From Deltaproteobacteria bacterium (GTDB taxonomy: Bacteria; Myxococcota_A; UBA9160; UBA4427), in assembly GCA_029261855.1 (NCBI GenBank), contig JAJDAN010000032.1, positions 62,001-126,000 on the forward strand: a stretch of DNA of 64,000 bases, in the 5' to 3' direction. Of the stretch, positions 33,252 through 41,422 are shown in pieces. Position numbers and translations under genes: made by a program. The notes below the pieces were generated by a model. It made no database searches. It was not told the origin of the DNA and was given only the letters and a program-made list of their open reading frames with translations. The stretch's first letter is position 1; every line of letters starts with the position of its first letter.

Positions 33252-35621
33252 ATGTCGTCCGACGAGACCCCCCTCGCGGAAATCCGCGTTCTCGACCTGG
33301 CCGACGAGAGCGGCGAGCTGGCCGGGCGCCTGCTTGCGGATCTCGGCGCCGACGTGGTGCGGGTCGAGCCCGCCGAGGGTGCTGCCAGCCGTCAGGCGCC
33401 GCCGCTCCACGACGGCCGCAGCCTCCATTTCGCGTATCGCAACTTCAACAAGCGCGGCATGACCTTCGACGCAGGCCGCGTGCGGGACCTGGCCGGGCGT
33501 GCGGACGTCCTGATCGAGAGCTTCGGGCCCGGCGGCCTGGCGGAGCGCGGCCTCGACCCCGTTGCACTGCGCGCAGCCAACCCGGGTCTGGTGATCCTTT
33601 CGATTTCGGACTTCGGTGCCACTGGCCCCTACCGCGACTGGGTGGCGAGCGATGCGACCCTCGAGGCGATGGGAGGCATGCAGTGGCAGGCGGGTCTCCC
33701 CGAACGCGAACCGCTGTTGCCGCCGGGTACACCTGCCTGGGACATCGCCGGAATCCTGGGCGCGTTCTCGGTGCTGTCGGCCCTGTGGCAACGCGAGCAG
33801 ACGGGCCACGGCCAGGCCATCGACCTGTCGACCCTTGAGTCCCTCGCCCAGCAGACCAACTGGGCGTTCTCGAACGGCACCTACAACCGAGCCAAGGGCC
33901 AGGACGTCGCCGAGGTCCGCATGGGGTCGGGGCCCATGTACAAGATCTACAAGTGCAAGACCGGCTACGTGCGGTTGGTGATCCTGTCGCCGCGGCAGTG
34001 GCACGCCATGCGCGAATGGCTCGGCGACCCGGAGTACCTGCGCGACCCCGTCTACGACGGCTTCCTGGGTCGCATGATGATCGCCGACGCTCTCGCCGTC
34101 ACCATCGGTGACCTGTTCGAGACCATGGACCACGAGGCGCTCGCGAAGGAAGCCCAGCGCCGGGGCATCGTCTGCACGCCGGTACTCGCGCCCGACGAGG
34201 TGCTCGTCAACGAGCACTTCGCGTCGCGAGACACCTTCCCCGAAGTCGAGTACGCGCCGGGCGCCACGGGCCCCATGCAGGCGGGCTTCTTCGAGATCGA
34301 CGGCGAACGCCAGGGCTATCGCGTCCGAGCACCCGAAGTCGGCGAGCACGACGCCGACTTCGCCGCCGGCATCTGGGCCGAGCCGCGGGAAGCGCCCGCC
34401 GGGCCCGTGCCCGACCCGGCGCTGCCCTTCACCGGGCTGCGGGTCATCGACTTCGGGGTCGGCGGGGTCGGCGTCGAAGCCAGTCGGCTGTTGGCCGTGT
34501 ACGGCGCCGACGTCATCAAGATCGAGAGCCGCACGGCGCCGGACTTCATCCGCGTGGTGATGTCCACCGAGATGAGCGCGTCGTTCGCGTCGTCGAGCAC
34601 GTCGAAGCGCGCATTCGGGGTCGACCTCAAGCAGCCGCGCGGGCGCGAGCTGGTGCACCGCCTGATCGAACAGGCGGACGTCGTCATCGAGAACAACTCG
34701 ACGGGCGCCATGGAAAAGATGGGCGTCGGCTGGGAGACGATCCGCAAAATCAATCCGCGCATCGTGATGGGCAGCGCGCAGCTGCTGGGCGCACATGGAG
34801 CCTGGGCGGACTGGATCGGCTACGGGCCGAACACCCAGCCCGTCGGCGGCCTGGTGCATCTGTGGAACTACCCCGACCAGGAAGACCCGGCGGGCTCGAC
34901 GTCGATCTTTCCCGATCATCTGGCGGGTCGCGTGACGGCCGTCGCCGTGCTGGCCGGCCTGCTGCGCCGTCAGCGCACGGGGCTGGGTGGGCACGCGCAG
35001 CTGGCCCAGGTCGAGACCGTGACCGGCGTCATCGGTGACCTGCTGCTGAAGACCGGGCTCGAGCCCGGCAGCGTGCAGCCGCTGGGCAATCGCAGCGACT
35101 GGGGTTCACCCTGGGGCTCGTACCCGTGCGCGGGCAAAGAGCAGTGGGTGGCGATCACCGTTCGCAGCGACGAGCAGTGGAAGAAGCTCGTGGTGGCGAT
35201 CGGCGACCCGGACTGGGCGAAGCAGTCGGCCTTCGACACGGAGGCCGGCCGTCGCGCCGCCGCAGACGAGATCGACGCGCAGCTGCGGGAGTGGACGAGC
35301 GGCCAGACCAGGAACACGGTCACGTCGACCTTGCAGATGTTCGGAGTACCGGCGGCGCCCATGCTGACGGGCAGCGAGCAGGCGACCGACCCGCACTTCC
35401 AGGCCCGCGGCTACCCGCGCTGGGTCGACCAGCAGGGGCTCGGTTGGATGGCCTTCGAGGGCGAGTGCTTCAAGGCGAGCGGCATGTCCCGGACCATCGT
35501 CACCCAGGCCCCGAAGGTGGGAGAGCACACGCGCGAGATCGGACGCCACCTGCTCGGCCTCGCGGAAGACGATCTCGACGCGCTGATCGAGTCCGGCGTG
35601 CTGCAGATTCCGAAGGACTGA
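33252..35621 (+). CDS. Class III CoA-transferase with two CaiB/BaiF domains
   Basis: The product has 789 residues from ATG 33252 (ACAGGAG upstream), about twice the length of a usual CaiB. Each half starts with the family pattern: IRVLDLADESGELAGRLLADLGADVVRVEP in the first and LRVIDFGVGGVGVEASRLLAVYGADVIKIES near residue 397 in the second. Later come NPGLVILSISDFGATGPY and NPRIVMGSAQLLGAHG. The enzyme should move CoA between carboxylic acids in the cytoplasm. Because family III enzymes are dimers of interlocked subunits, the fusion probably encodes a whole pseudo-dimer. Confidence 0.88.
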   Translation: MSSDETPLAEIRVLDLADESGELAGRLLADLGADVVRVEPAEGAASRQAPPLHDGRSLHFAYRNFNKRGMTFDAGRVRDLAGRADVLIESFGPGGLAERGLDPVALRAANPGLVILSISDFGATGPYRDWVASDATLEAMGGMQWQAGLPEREPLLPPGTPAWDIAGILGAFSVLSALWQREQTGHGQAIDLSTLESLAQQTNWAFSNGTYNRAKGQDVAEVRMGSGPMYKIYKCKTGYVRLVILSPRQWHAMREWLGDPEYLRDPVYDGFLGRMMIADALAVTIGDLFETMDHEALAKEAQRRGIVCTPVLAPDEVLVNEHFASRDTFPEVEYAPGATGPMQAGFFEIDGERQGYRVRAPEVGEHDADFAAGIWAEPREAPAGPVPDPALPFTGLRVIDFGVGGVGVEASRLLAVYGADVIKIESRTAPDFIRVVMSTEMSASFASSSTSKRAFGVDLKQPRGRELVHRLIEQADVVIENNSTGAMEKMGVGWETIRKINPRIVMGSAQLLGAHGAWADWIGYGPNTQPVGGLVHLWNYPDQEDPAGSTSIFPDHLAGRVTAVAVLAGLLRRQRTGLGGHAQLAQVETVTGVIGDLLLKTGLEPGSVQPLGNRSDWGSPWGSYPCAGKEQWVAITVRSDEQWKKLVVAIGDPDWAKQSAFDTEAGRRAAADEIDAQLREWTSGQTRNTVTSTLQMFGVPAAPMLTGSEQATDPHFQARGYPRWVDQQGLGWMAFEGECFKASGMSRTIVTQAPKVGEHTREIGRHLLGLAEDDLDALIESGVLQIPKD

Positions 35622-35630
35622 CGCGAGCCG

Positions 35631-36356
35631 TCAGGCGCGCGTCGCTTCGAGCATGGCGCGCAGGGCTGCCGTCGGCGTCGGGTCGTTCGGGTCGGGTCGG
35701 TAGGGGACGAGCGAGTGCTTGAGGGCGCCCTTCAGGCCGAAGACCTTGGGGGCGACGCAGTAGAGCGCGGGGTCGTCCGCGTCTTCCTCGTCCGGGCGTG
35801 CGACGGCGACGAAGGCCGTCAGGCAGGGGCAGTCGAACGGGCAGCGGTTGTCGCCGCCCGCGCCGGCGCCGGCTTCGAGTCCGCGCACGATGCGTTCCGC
35901 CAGGTCCGGCGGACGACTGCCGGCCATCGGGTCTTCCGAGGCGAATGCCGCCAGCGCGACTTCGACGACCTCGGCGCCGCGCAGCATGTTGCCCTGCACC
36001 GAGACCGCCTGGGCACCGCGCGACCCCGACCACGCGACGGTGTCGTCCCCGGTGTGTGCCAGCGCGCAGGGCTCCGGGTCGAGGACCGCGACGGCGAACT
36101 GCTGGTCCTTCCATTCCGAGAGCCCGAAGCGCCCCGACGCCTCGCGAGCCGCCCTCAGGACCTCTTCCGCCCCCGCGCCGGCGGCCAGCGCCTCCCGGGC
36201 CTGGTTGCGGGCATGCAGGTTGGTGTAGGCCTGCGCGGCGACGACGCCGCGTCCGGGCACGATGCCTCGCACCAGCTCGACGCCGACGGTGCAGGTGGCT
36301 GCACCGACGCCCACCTCGCGGGTCACGGGATCCACGGCGACGATCGACCAGGTCAC
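35631..36356 (-). CDS. DUF1028 protein (Ntn-hydrolase-like)
   Basis: The product has 241 residues with TWSIVAVDPVTREVGVGAATCTVG at the start, GRGVVAAQAYTN, FAVAVLDPEPCALAHTGDD and AVSVQGNMLRG, the DUF1028 signature. The fold is Ntn-hydrolase-like with the chain starting near Thr2, but no activity is established. A Cys cluster (NRCPFDCPC) is unusual. It is convergent with the CoA-transferase and divergent from the SnoaL-like gene. Confidence 0.85.
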   Translation of the reverse strand: MTWSIVAVDPVTREVGVGAATCTVGVELVRGIVPGRGVVAAQAYTNLHARNQAREALAAGAGAEEVLRAAREASGRFGLSEWKDQQFAVAVLDPEPCALAHTGDDTVAWSGSRGAQAVSVQGNMLRGAEVVEVALAAFASEDPMAGSRPPDLAERIVRGLEAGAGAGGDNRCPFDCPCLTAFVAVARPDEEDADDPALYCVAPKVFGLKGALKHSLVPYRPDPNDPTPTAALRAMLEATRA

Positions 36357-36432
36357 CCGGAAACGCTACCGCAGGCTACCCTCGGAGCCGTACCCGCTCG
36401 CCCGCGTCCGAGAAAGTCCGAGGAAGGCTCCG

Positions 36433-36987
36433 ATGAAGATCGATCCGAACAAGACCTGGAAGCTGGTGGAGGCGCGTCTCGAATTCGAGAGCGATCCGGT
36501 CCTGCGGCGGAACCTGCAGCTGGTGCTCGACCACATGAAGGCCGAGGCCCGCGGCGACATCGAGGGAGTCGTCGCCACTCTCTGCGAGGCCCCGCGCTAC
36601 ATCACCCACGCGGTTCCGGGCGAAGTGATGCTGAACCCCGAAGGCAGCAGGGACGCCGTCCGCAAGTTCTACGACCTCACGATCATCCAGACGGGCGCGC
36701 ACCAGCTCGAGCTCGACTGCGACCGCGTCATCGTCGACCGCGACTCGGTGTTCACCGAAGGCGTCATGCGCATCGCCTACCCGGGCAAGACCCTGCAGGG
36801 CATGGGGATCGAGATCGACGATCCGGACGCCTACTACGTCTACGAAGCCCGCATGGCGGTGGTCTGGCCGGTGGACTCCGAAGAAGAGAAGCTCGTCGGC
36901 GAAGAGACCTACACGGGCACCGACGGCTTCGCGGGCATCGCCGACCGCAAGATCAGCCAGGCGGACATCGTCCCGCTGGAGATCTAG
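36433..36987 (+). CDS. SnoaL/NTF2-like protein
   Basis: The product has 184 residues from ATG 36433 with AGGAAGG upstream. The helix-plus-curved-sheet pattern of the SnoaL/NTF2 cone fold is visible: LVLDHMKAEARGDIEGVVATL, then EVMLNPEGSRDAVRKFYDLTI and VFTEGVMRIAYPG. Such proteins are polyketide cyclases, steroid isomerases or hydrolases. It is convergent with another NTF2-like gene 7 bp away, in a region with P450s and CoA enzymes. Confidence 0.7.
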   Translation: MKIDPNKTWKLVEARLEFESDPVLRRNLQLVLDHMKAEARGDIEGVVATLCEAPRYITHAVPGEVMLNPEGSRDAVRKFYDLTIIQTGAHQLELDCDRVIVDRDSVFTEGVMRIAYPGKTLQGMGIEIDDPDAYYVYEARMAVVWPVDSEEEKLVGEETYTGTDGFAGIADRKISQADIVPLEI

Positions 36988-36994
36988 GGCCCGG

Positions 36995-37555
36995 TCAGTC
37001 CTCGCGGTCCGCGATCGTCTCGTACCAGTCGAAGCCTTCGCGCTTCGTCCAGCCGGGCATGTGCGAGCCCTTCTTCATGCGCTCGACCATCTCGGGCTTG
37101 AGCTGGTCGTTCTGCATCATGGCCCCGAAGACCGCGCCGGCGTTGATGTGGTCGAAGAAGTCGCGCTGCCAGCTCCACTGGAAGTTGCCCGCGTAGCGGA
37201 ACCACGACCCGCCCGTCCCGGCGATCTCGTACGGTTTGCCTTCCGGGTCGGTGTCCGGCGCGATCTGTCGCCAGACGCCGAGCACCTCGCCCTTCTGGTC
37301 GTCGATCAGGGTGCGGACGTACGGGTAGACCCAGTGCTCGAGGCCGGCCATCTCGGTGCCGAACACCCAGTCGTGGATCTCCTGACGATTGCGGGCGGCG
37401 AACTCCCACTTCGCGCCGTTGTTCCAGGTGTAGAGGGCATCTTCCGTGTAGAAGGCCGACATCTTCGACCAGTCGCCGCTGGCGCCGGCCTCGTCGTTGG
37501 CGGCCACCCAGCGGCGGACCATTTCTTCGAGCTCGTCTCGGGGGAAGGCGGGCAC
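36995..37555 (-). CDS. SnoaL/NTF2-like protein downstream of CYP51
   Basis: The product has 186 residues from GTG 37555, 35 bp after the CYP51 stop and on the same strand. NTF2-type features are RRWVAANDEAGASGDWSKMSAFYTEDALYTWNNG and RQEIHDWVFGTEMAGLEHW, followed by a Trp-rich sheet (GSWFRYAGNFQWSWQRDFFDHI). The longer frame upstream lies inside the P450 gene and is rejected. Co-transcription with CYP51 suggests an isomerase or carrier for the same substrate class, which is inference. Confidence 0.75.
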   Translation of the reverse strand: MPAFPRDELEEMVRRWVAANDEAGASGDWSKMSAFYTEDALYTWNNGAKWEFAARNRQEIHDWVFGTEMAGLEHWVYPYVRTLIDDQKGEVLGVWRQIAPDTDPEGKPYEIAGTGGSWFRYAGNFQWSWQRDFFDHINAGAVFGAMMQNDQLKPEMVERMKKGSHMPGWTKREGFDWYETIADRED

Positions 37556-37589
37556 TGTTTCTCCGTTCGGGATGAGGTCCTGGAGACCG

Positions 37590-38957
37590 TTAGCGCCGGC
37601 GGCGGTAGTGCGCGCGGCAGGGTTGCTGGAGCTGCACGACCATCTTCGAGTGGTCGTTCTTGTAGCTGGCGTCGGGCTGGCACAGTTCGAGCTCGTACTC
37701 GCGCAGCAGCACACAGAAGATCGATTTGAGCTGCATCATCGCGAACGCCGCGCCCACGCAGCGGTGGCGTCCGGCGCCGAACGGGATCCACGCGAAGTTC
37801 TGGCGATCTTCCTCGCGCCCGTCGTCGTAGCGCGCGGGGTCGAAGGCGTCCGGGTCGGGGAAGCATTCGGGCAGCCGGTTCGAGACGGCGGGGGACACGG
37901 CCACGAGCTTGCCCGCGGGCACCTTGAAGCCGTCGTAGTGGAAGTCGTGCATGACCTTGCGCATCAGGATGATGAGCGGCGGGTGCAGGCGCAGCGCTTC
38001 CTTGAGGCCGGCCTCGAGGACCGGGATGTCGCGCAGGGCCTGGTAGGTGATGTCTCCACCGCTCGCGTGCAGGCCGTCGATCTCGTCGACGACGCGCGCG
38101 TGGTATTCCGGATGTCTCAGGAACTCGATCAGAGACCAGGCGGCGGTGCCGGACGTGGTGTGATGGCCGGCGAACATCAGCGAGATGAACATGCCCGTCA
38201 CCTGGTCGATTGTGTAGCGGGGCTGGCCTTCTGCATCGCGCAGGGAGAGCAGGATGTCGAACAGCTCGCGCTGGTCGCCTTCGACGTGCTTGCGTCGTTC
38301 GAAGAGCGCCTCGAGCTTCGCCACCAGCTTGCGACGCGCCCGGTCCCGGGTCCAGAAGACCGGCAGCGGCAGGTGGGGGTTCACGTAGGCGATGGCGTCC
38401 GTGCCCTTTTCGAGGTCGTAGAAGATCTTGAAGTAGTCCGGGCTGAGCTCGCTGCGGAACTGCTTGCCGATCAGGCACGCGCTCGACGTGTACAACGTGA
38501 GCTCGGCAAAAAAGTCGAGCAGGTCGATCTCGCCCTCGTCCCCCAGGCCGTCGAGCATCCCGCGCACCTCGGCGGCGATCACCTCGGCGTGCCCGCGCAT
38601 GTAGGAGTCGCGCAGGGACTGGTTCTTCATGGCCTGCTTGCGCTGCTCGGGGGTGCCGTCGAAGACGACGCCCTGGCCGAACACGGGGGTCATGAAGGGA
38701 TAGGCGGCGGCCTGGTCGAGCTGCTCGTCGGGCGCGCGGAAGAAGGCTTCCTGGGCCGGCTCGCCGCTGAAGAGCACGACGCGGTTGCCCGCGAAGTTCA
38801 TCTCGCCGACGTCGCCGCATTCGTTGCGGACCCGCCAGAAGAGATCGATGGGGGCGCGCCGCAATTCGAGTAGATGACCGAGGCCGGGGAGATTGCGGGA
38901 CAGCACCGGCGGCGCCTGGCCGGCGACTTCCGGGTCGATGGGGACGGCTGCGGTCAT
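37590..38957 (-). CDS. Cytochrome P450 of the CYP51 (sterol 14-demethylase) type
   Basis: The product has 455 residues. Strong CYP51 signatures are AYPFMTPVFGQGVVFD in the B' helix/B-C loop, LYTSSACLIGKQFR, the I-helix MFAGHHTTSGTAAW, ALRLHPPLIILMR, the haem loop FGAGRHRCVG and the C-terminal NDHSKMVVQL. These follow the mycobacterial CYP51 sequence as I remember it almost throughout. CYP51 removes the 14-alpha methyl of sterol precursors. A TetR gene is divergent 54 bp away. Ferredoxin and reductase genes are not adjacent. Confidence 0.9.
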   Translation of the reverse strand: MTAAVPIDPEVAGQAPPVLSRNLPGLGHLLELRRAPIDLFWRVRNECGDVGEMNFAGNRVVLFSGEPAQEAFFRAPDEQLDQAAAYPFMTPVFGQGVVFDGTPEQRKQAMKNQSLRDSYMRGHAEVIAAEVRGMLDGLGDEGEIDLLDFFAELTLYTSSACLIGKQFRSELSPDYFKIFYDLEKGTDAIAYVNPHLPLPVFWTRDRARRKLVAKLEALFERRKHVEGDQRELFDILLSLRDAEGQPRYTIDQVTGMFISLMFAGHHTTSGTAAWSLIEFLRHPEYHARVVDEIDGLHASGGDITYQALRDIPVLEAGLKEALRLHPPLIILMRKVMHDFHYDGFKVPAGKLVAVSPAVSNRLPECFPDPDAFDPARYDDGREEDRQNFAWIPFGAGRHRCVGAAFAMMQLKSIFCVLLREYELELCQPDASYKNDHSKMVVQLQQPCRAHYRRRR

Positions 38958-39011
38958 GGCGGACGAGACTAGCTATTTACATTTCGCCTGCAAGGTATAT
39001 GCTTCGTGCTC

Positions 39012-39659
39012 ATGGCCGTACGACCGCAAGTCACTGTTTCAAAAGCGATTTCGAAGAAAGCGCGCAGAACCCATGCCGAGCGCCGGGCCGCCACCCAGGC
39101 GCGCTTGAAGGACGCGGTGCTCGAGAGCATCGAGGCCGTCGGTCTCGAGCGGACGACGGCCAGCGAGATCGCCCGGCGCGCCGGCGTCAGCTGGGGGGCC
39201 GTCCAGCACCACTACGGGGACAAGCGCGGGATCTTGATCGCCGTGCTCGAGGACTCGACGAACCGCTTCATCGCACACCTCGAACAGGTCGCCGTCGAGG
39301 GCCGCAGCCGCGAGCAGCGCGTGTCGGACTTCGTCGACCGCGCCTGGGAACACTTCCAGGGCGCCCACTACCGTTCGACCTTCGAGATCCTGCTTCATCT
39401 ATCGGGCGCGGACGAAGACCTCGCGGATCTCCCACGCTCCCTCGCCGAACTGCAGGGCCCGAGCTGGGCCGCAATCTGGCGGCGCATCTTCCACGACGCC
39501 GCGCTCGCACCCGCGCGAGACGTCGCGCTGCAGCACTACGCGTCCTCGGTGCTGTCCGGCATCGCGTCGCTTCGCATCCTCGAGGGCGGCGAAGCCCAAC
39601 GCGACATCGAGCTCGGCTTTCTCAAAGACACGCTCAACCGCGAGCTGCGCGCGGGCTGA
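39012..39659 (+). CDS. TetR-family transcriptional regulator
   Basis: The product has 215 residues from ATG 39012 (GTG 39006 is possible). The N-terminal DNA-binding domain has LKDAVLESIEAVGLERTTASEIARRAGVSWGAVQHHYGDKRGIL, a clear TetR helix-turn-helix. The C-terminal half is the ligand and dimer domain. The short AT-richer interval to the divergent CYP51 gene (38958-39011) must hold both promoters, so autoregulation and control of CYP51 are likely. It is convergent with dapB. Confidence 0.9.
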   Translation: MAVRPQVTVSKAISKKARRTHAERRAATQARLKDAVLESIEAVGLERTTASEIARRAGVSWGAVQHHYGDKRGILIAVLEDSTNRFIAHLEQVAVEGRSREQRVSDFVDRAWEHFQGAHYRSTFEILLHLSGADEDLADLPRSLAELQGPSWAAIWRRIFHDAALAPARDVALQHYASSVLSGIASLRILEGGEAQRDIELGFLKDTLNRELRAG

Positions 39660-39671
39660 GCGCTTCGGTCG

Positions 39672-40454
39672 CTAGAGCCCGAAGATGTCCTCGATGGGGT
39701 AGAGGCCCGGGCTGCGGCCCACCAGCCACTTCGCCGCACGCACCGCGCCCGCGGCGAAGTGCTCTCGCGTCGCGGCCCGGTGCGCCAGTTCGATGCGTTC
39801 GCCGCGCCCGACGAACAGGACGGTGTGCTCGCCCGGGTTGTCGCCGCCGCGCAGGGTCTGCACGCCGATGGTGCCTGCCGCGCGCGCGCCCACGTCGCCG
39901 GCCCGTTCGAGTAGCAGGTGGTCGGCGAGCTTCTGCTGCCGCCCTTCGGCGACGGCCTCGGCCAGGCGCAGGGCCGTTCCGCTCGGGGCATCGCGCTTGG
40001 CGCTGTGGTGCATTTCGACGAGCTCGGCGTCGAAGTCGGGCCCGAGCTTCGCGGCGGCCTCGCGGACTAGCCACGCGAGCACGTTCACGGCGAGCGAGAA
40101 GTTTGGCGCGTGACACACCGGGACGCGGTCCGAGAACGCGCGCAGCTGTACGAGCCCCTCGACGTCGAAGCCGGTCGTGCCCGTCACGTAGGCGACTCCC
40201 GTATCCGCGGCGACCGCCAGGTTTTGCAGGGTGGACTCGGGCAGCGAGAAGTCGATCACGACGTCTGCGCCCGCGAAGGCGAGCTTCGGGTCGTCGCGGA
40301 GGGTCACGCCGTCGCAGTCGCTGCCGACCGCTTCGTGGCCCGGGCGCTCGAGTGCGCCTCCGACGACGAGTTCCGGGTCGCGCCTCACGGCCTCCCGCAC
40401 CATCTGGCCCATGCGCCCGAGGGCGCCCACGACGGCGACGCGTTTCTCGCTCAT
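39672..40454 (-). CDS. dapB: 4-hydroxy-tetrahydrodipicolinate reductase
   Basis: The product has 260 residues. The NAD(P)-binding loop is VVGALGRMGQMV, FSLPESTL and TGTTGFD follow, and the substrate-binding signature is ELVEMHHSAKRDAPSGTAL with the catalytic His-His and Lys. It catalyses the second step of the diaminopimelate branch of lysine and peptidoglycan synthesis. ATG 40454 lies in the second copy of a 23-bp duplication that also contains the dapA stop and provides an AGGAG ribosome site. It is the last gene of argH-lptM-lysA-dapF-dapA-dapB. Confidence 0.96.
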   Translation of the reverse strand: MSEKRVAVVGALGRMGQMVREAVRRDPELVVGGALERPGHEAVGSDCDGVTLRDDPKLAFAGADVVIDFSLPESTLQNLAVAADTGVAYVTGTTGFDVEGLVQLRAFSDRVPVCHAPNFSLAVNVLAWLVREAAAKLGPDFDAELVEMHHSAKRDAPSGTALRLAEAVAEGRQQKLADHLLLERAGDVGARAAGTIGVQTLRGGDNPGEHTVLFVGRGERIELAHRAATREHFAAGAVRAAKWLVGRSPGLYPIEDIFGL

Positions 40455-40495
40455 GAAAGGCCCAGCTCCTGTCTCATGAGAAGCCCAGCTCCTTG
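40450..40495 (-). repeat. 23-bp duplication at the dapA/dapB junction
   Basis: Units 40450-40472 and 40473-40495 differ at a few positions. Both contain CAGGAGCTGGG or AAGGAGCTGGG and TCATGA on the minus strand. One copy ends dapA, the other supplies the ribosome site and start of dapB. Confidence 0.85.
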
Positions 40496-41346
40496 AGGAC
40501 CACCTGCAGGGCTTCCCGGTTCGGTTGGGTGATGGCTGTGAGCGGCAGGCGGATCTCGTCGCCCACGAGTCCCATGATCGAAAGCGCCGCCTTGACCGGG
40601 ATGGGGTTCGTCTCGCAGAAGAGTGCGTCGAAGAGCGGCAGCAGGCGCTGGTGCACCGACAGCGCCACGGCCATGTTGCCGGCCTTGAATTCGCGCACGA
40701 GCGACAGCATCTCGTTCGGCGCCACGTTCGACGTCGTCGAGATGACGCCGTCGCCACCGACGGACATCAACGGCAGCGCCAGGGCGTCGTCGCCCGACAA
40801 GACGGTGAAGTCGTCCGGGCACTGCGCCACCACGTGCGCGATCTGGTCGATGTCGCCGCAGGATTCCTTGACGCCCACCACGTATTCGATCTGCGCCAGC
40901 TGGGCGAGGGTCGAAGGCAGGATGTTCGAGGCCGTGCGGCCCGGGATGTTGTAGACGAGAAGAGGCAGCTCGCTGGCGCGCGCCACCGCCTCGTAGTGGG
41001 CCACCAGCCCGGCCTGGGTGGGCTTGTTGTAGTAGGGCGAGATCAGCAGGGCGCCCGCAGCGCCAGCCGCCTTGGCGTGCTGGGTCAGGCGGATCGCTTC
41101 CTGGGTGTTGTTCGAGCCCGTGCCCGCCACCACGGGGACCCGGCCGGCGGCGGCGTCCACGACGATCTCGATCACCCGGTCGTGTTCCTGATGGGACAGG
41201 GTGGCCGATTCGCCGGTGCTGCCGCAGGGGACCAGGCCGTCGATGCCGGCGCTGATCTGTCGCTCGACCAGCGCCCGCAGGGCGGGCTCGTCGATGGCAC
41301 CGTCCCGGAACGGGGTGACCAGTGCCGTCATCACGCCTTCGAACAT
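40474..41346 (-). CDS. dapA: 4-hydroxy-tetrahydrodipicolinate synthase
   Basis: The product has 290 residues, the canonical length. TIM-barrel lyase signatures are VTALVTPFRDGAID, VPCGSTGESATLS, LLVYNIPGRTASNI with the catalytic Tyr, and VVGVKESCGDIDQI with the Schiff-base Lys. It condenses pyruvate with aspartate semialdehyde. GGAGGCGACC precedes the ATG. A 17-bp tandem repeat separates it from dapF upstream. Confidence 0.97.
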   Translation of the reverse strand: MFEGVMTALVTPFRDGAIDEPALRALVERQISAGIDGLVPCGSTGESATLSHQEHDRVIEIVVDAAAGRVPVVAGTGSNNTQEAIRLTQHAKAAGAAGALLISPYYNKPTQAGLVAHYEAVARASELPLLVYNIPGRTASNILPSTLAQLAQIEYVVGVKESCGDIDQIAHVVAQCPDDFTVLSGDDALALPLMSVGGDGVISTTSNVAPNEMLSLVREFKAGNMAVALSVHQRLLPLFDALFCETNPIPVKAALSIMGLVGDEIRLPLTAITQPNREALQVVLKELGFS

Positions 41347-41372
41347 GGTCGCCTCCTCTCTTCGTTCTTCTT

Positions 41373-41419
41373 TCTCTATACCTGGCTTCTCTCTATACCT
41401 GGCTTCTCTCTATACCCGG
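41373..41419 (-). repeat. 17-bp tandem repeat between dapF and dapA
   Basis: About three copies of a CTCTCTATACCTGGCTT unit (plus-strand reading) fill the short spacer after the dapF stop. Confidence 0.85.
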
Positions 41420-41422
41420 TTT

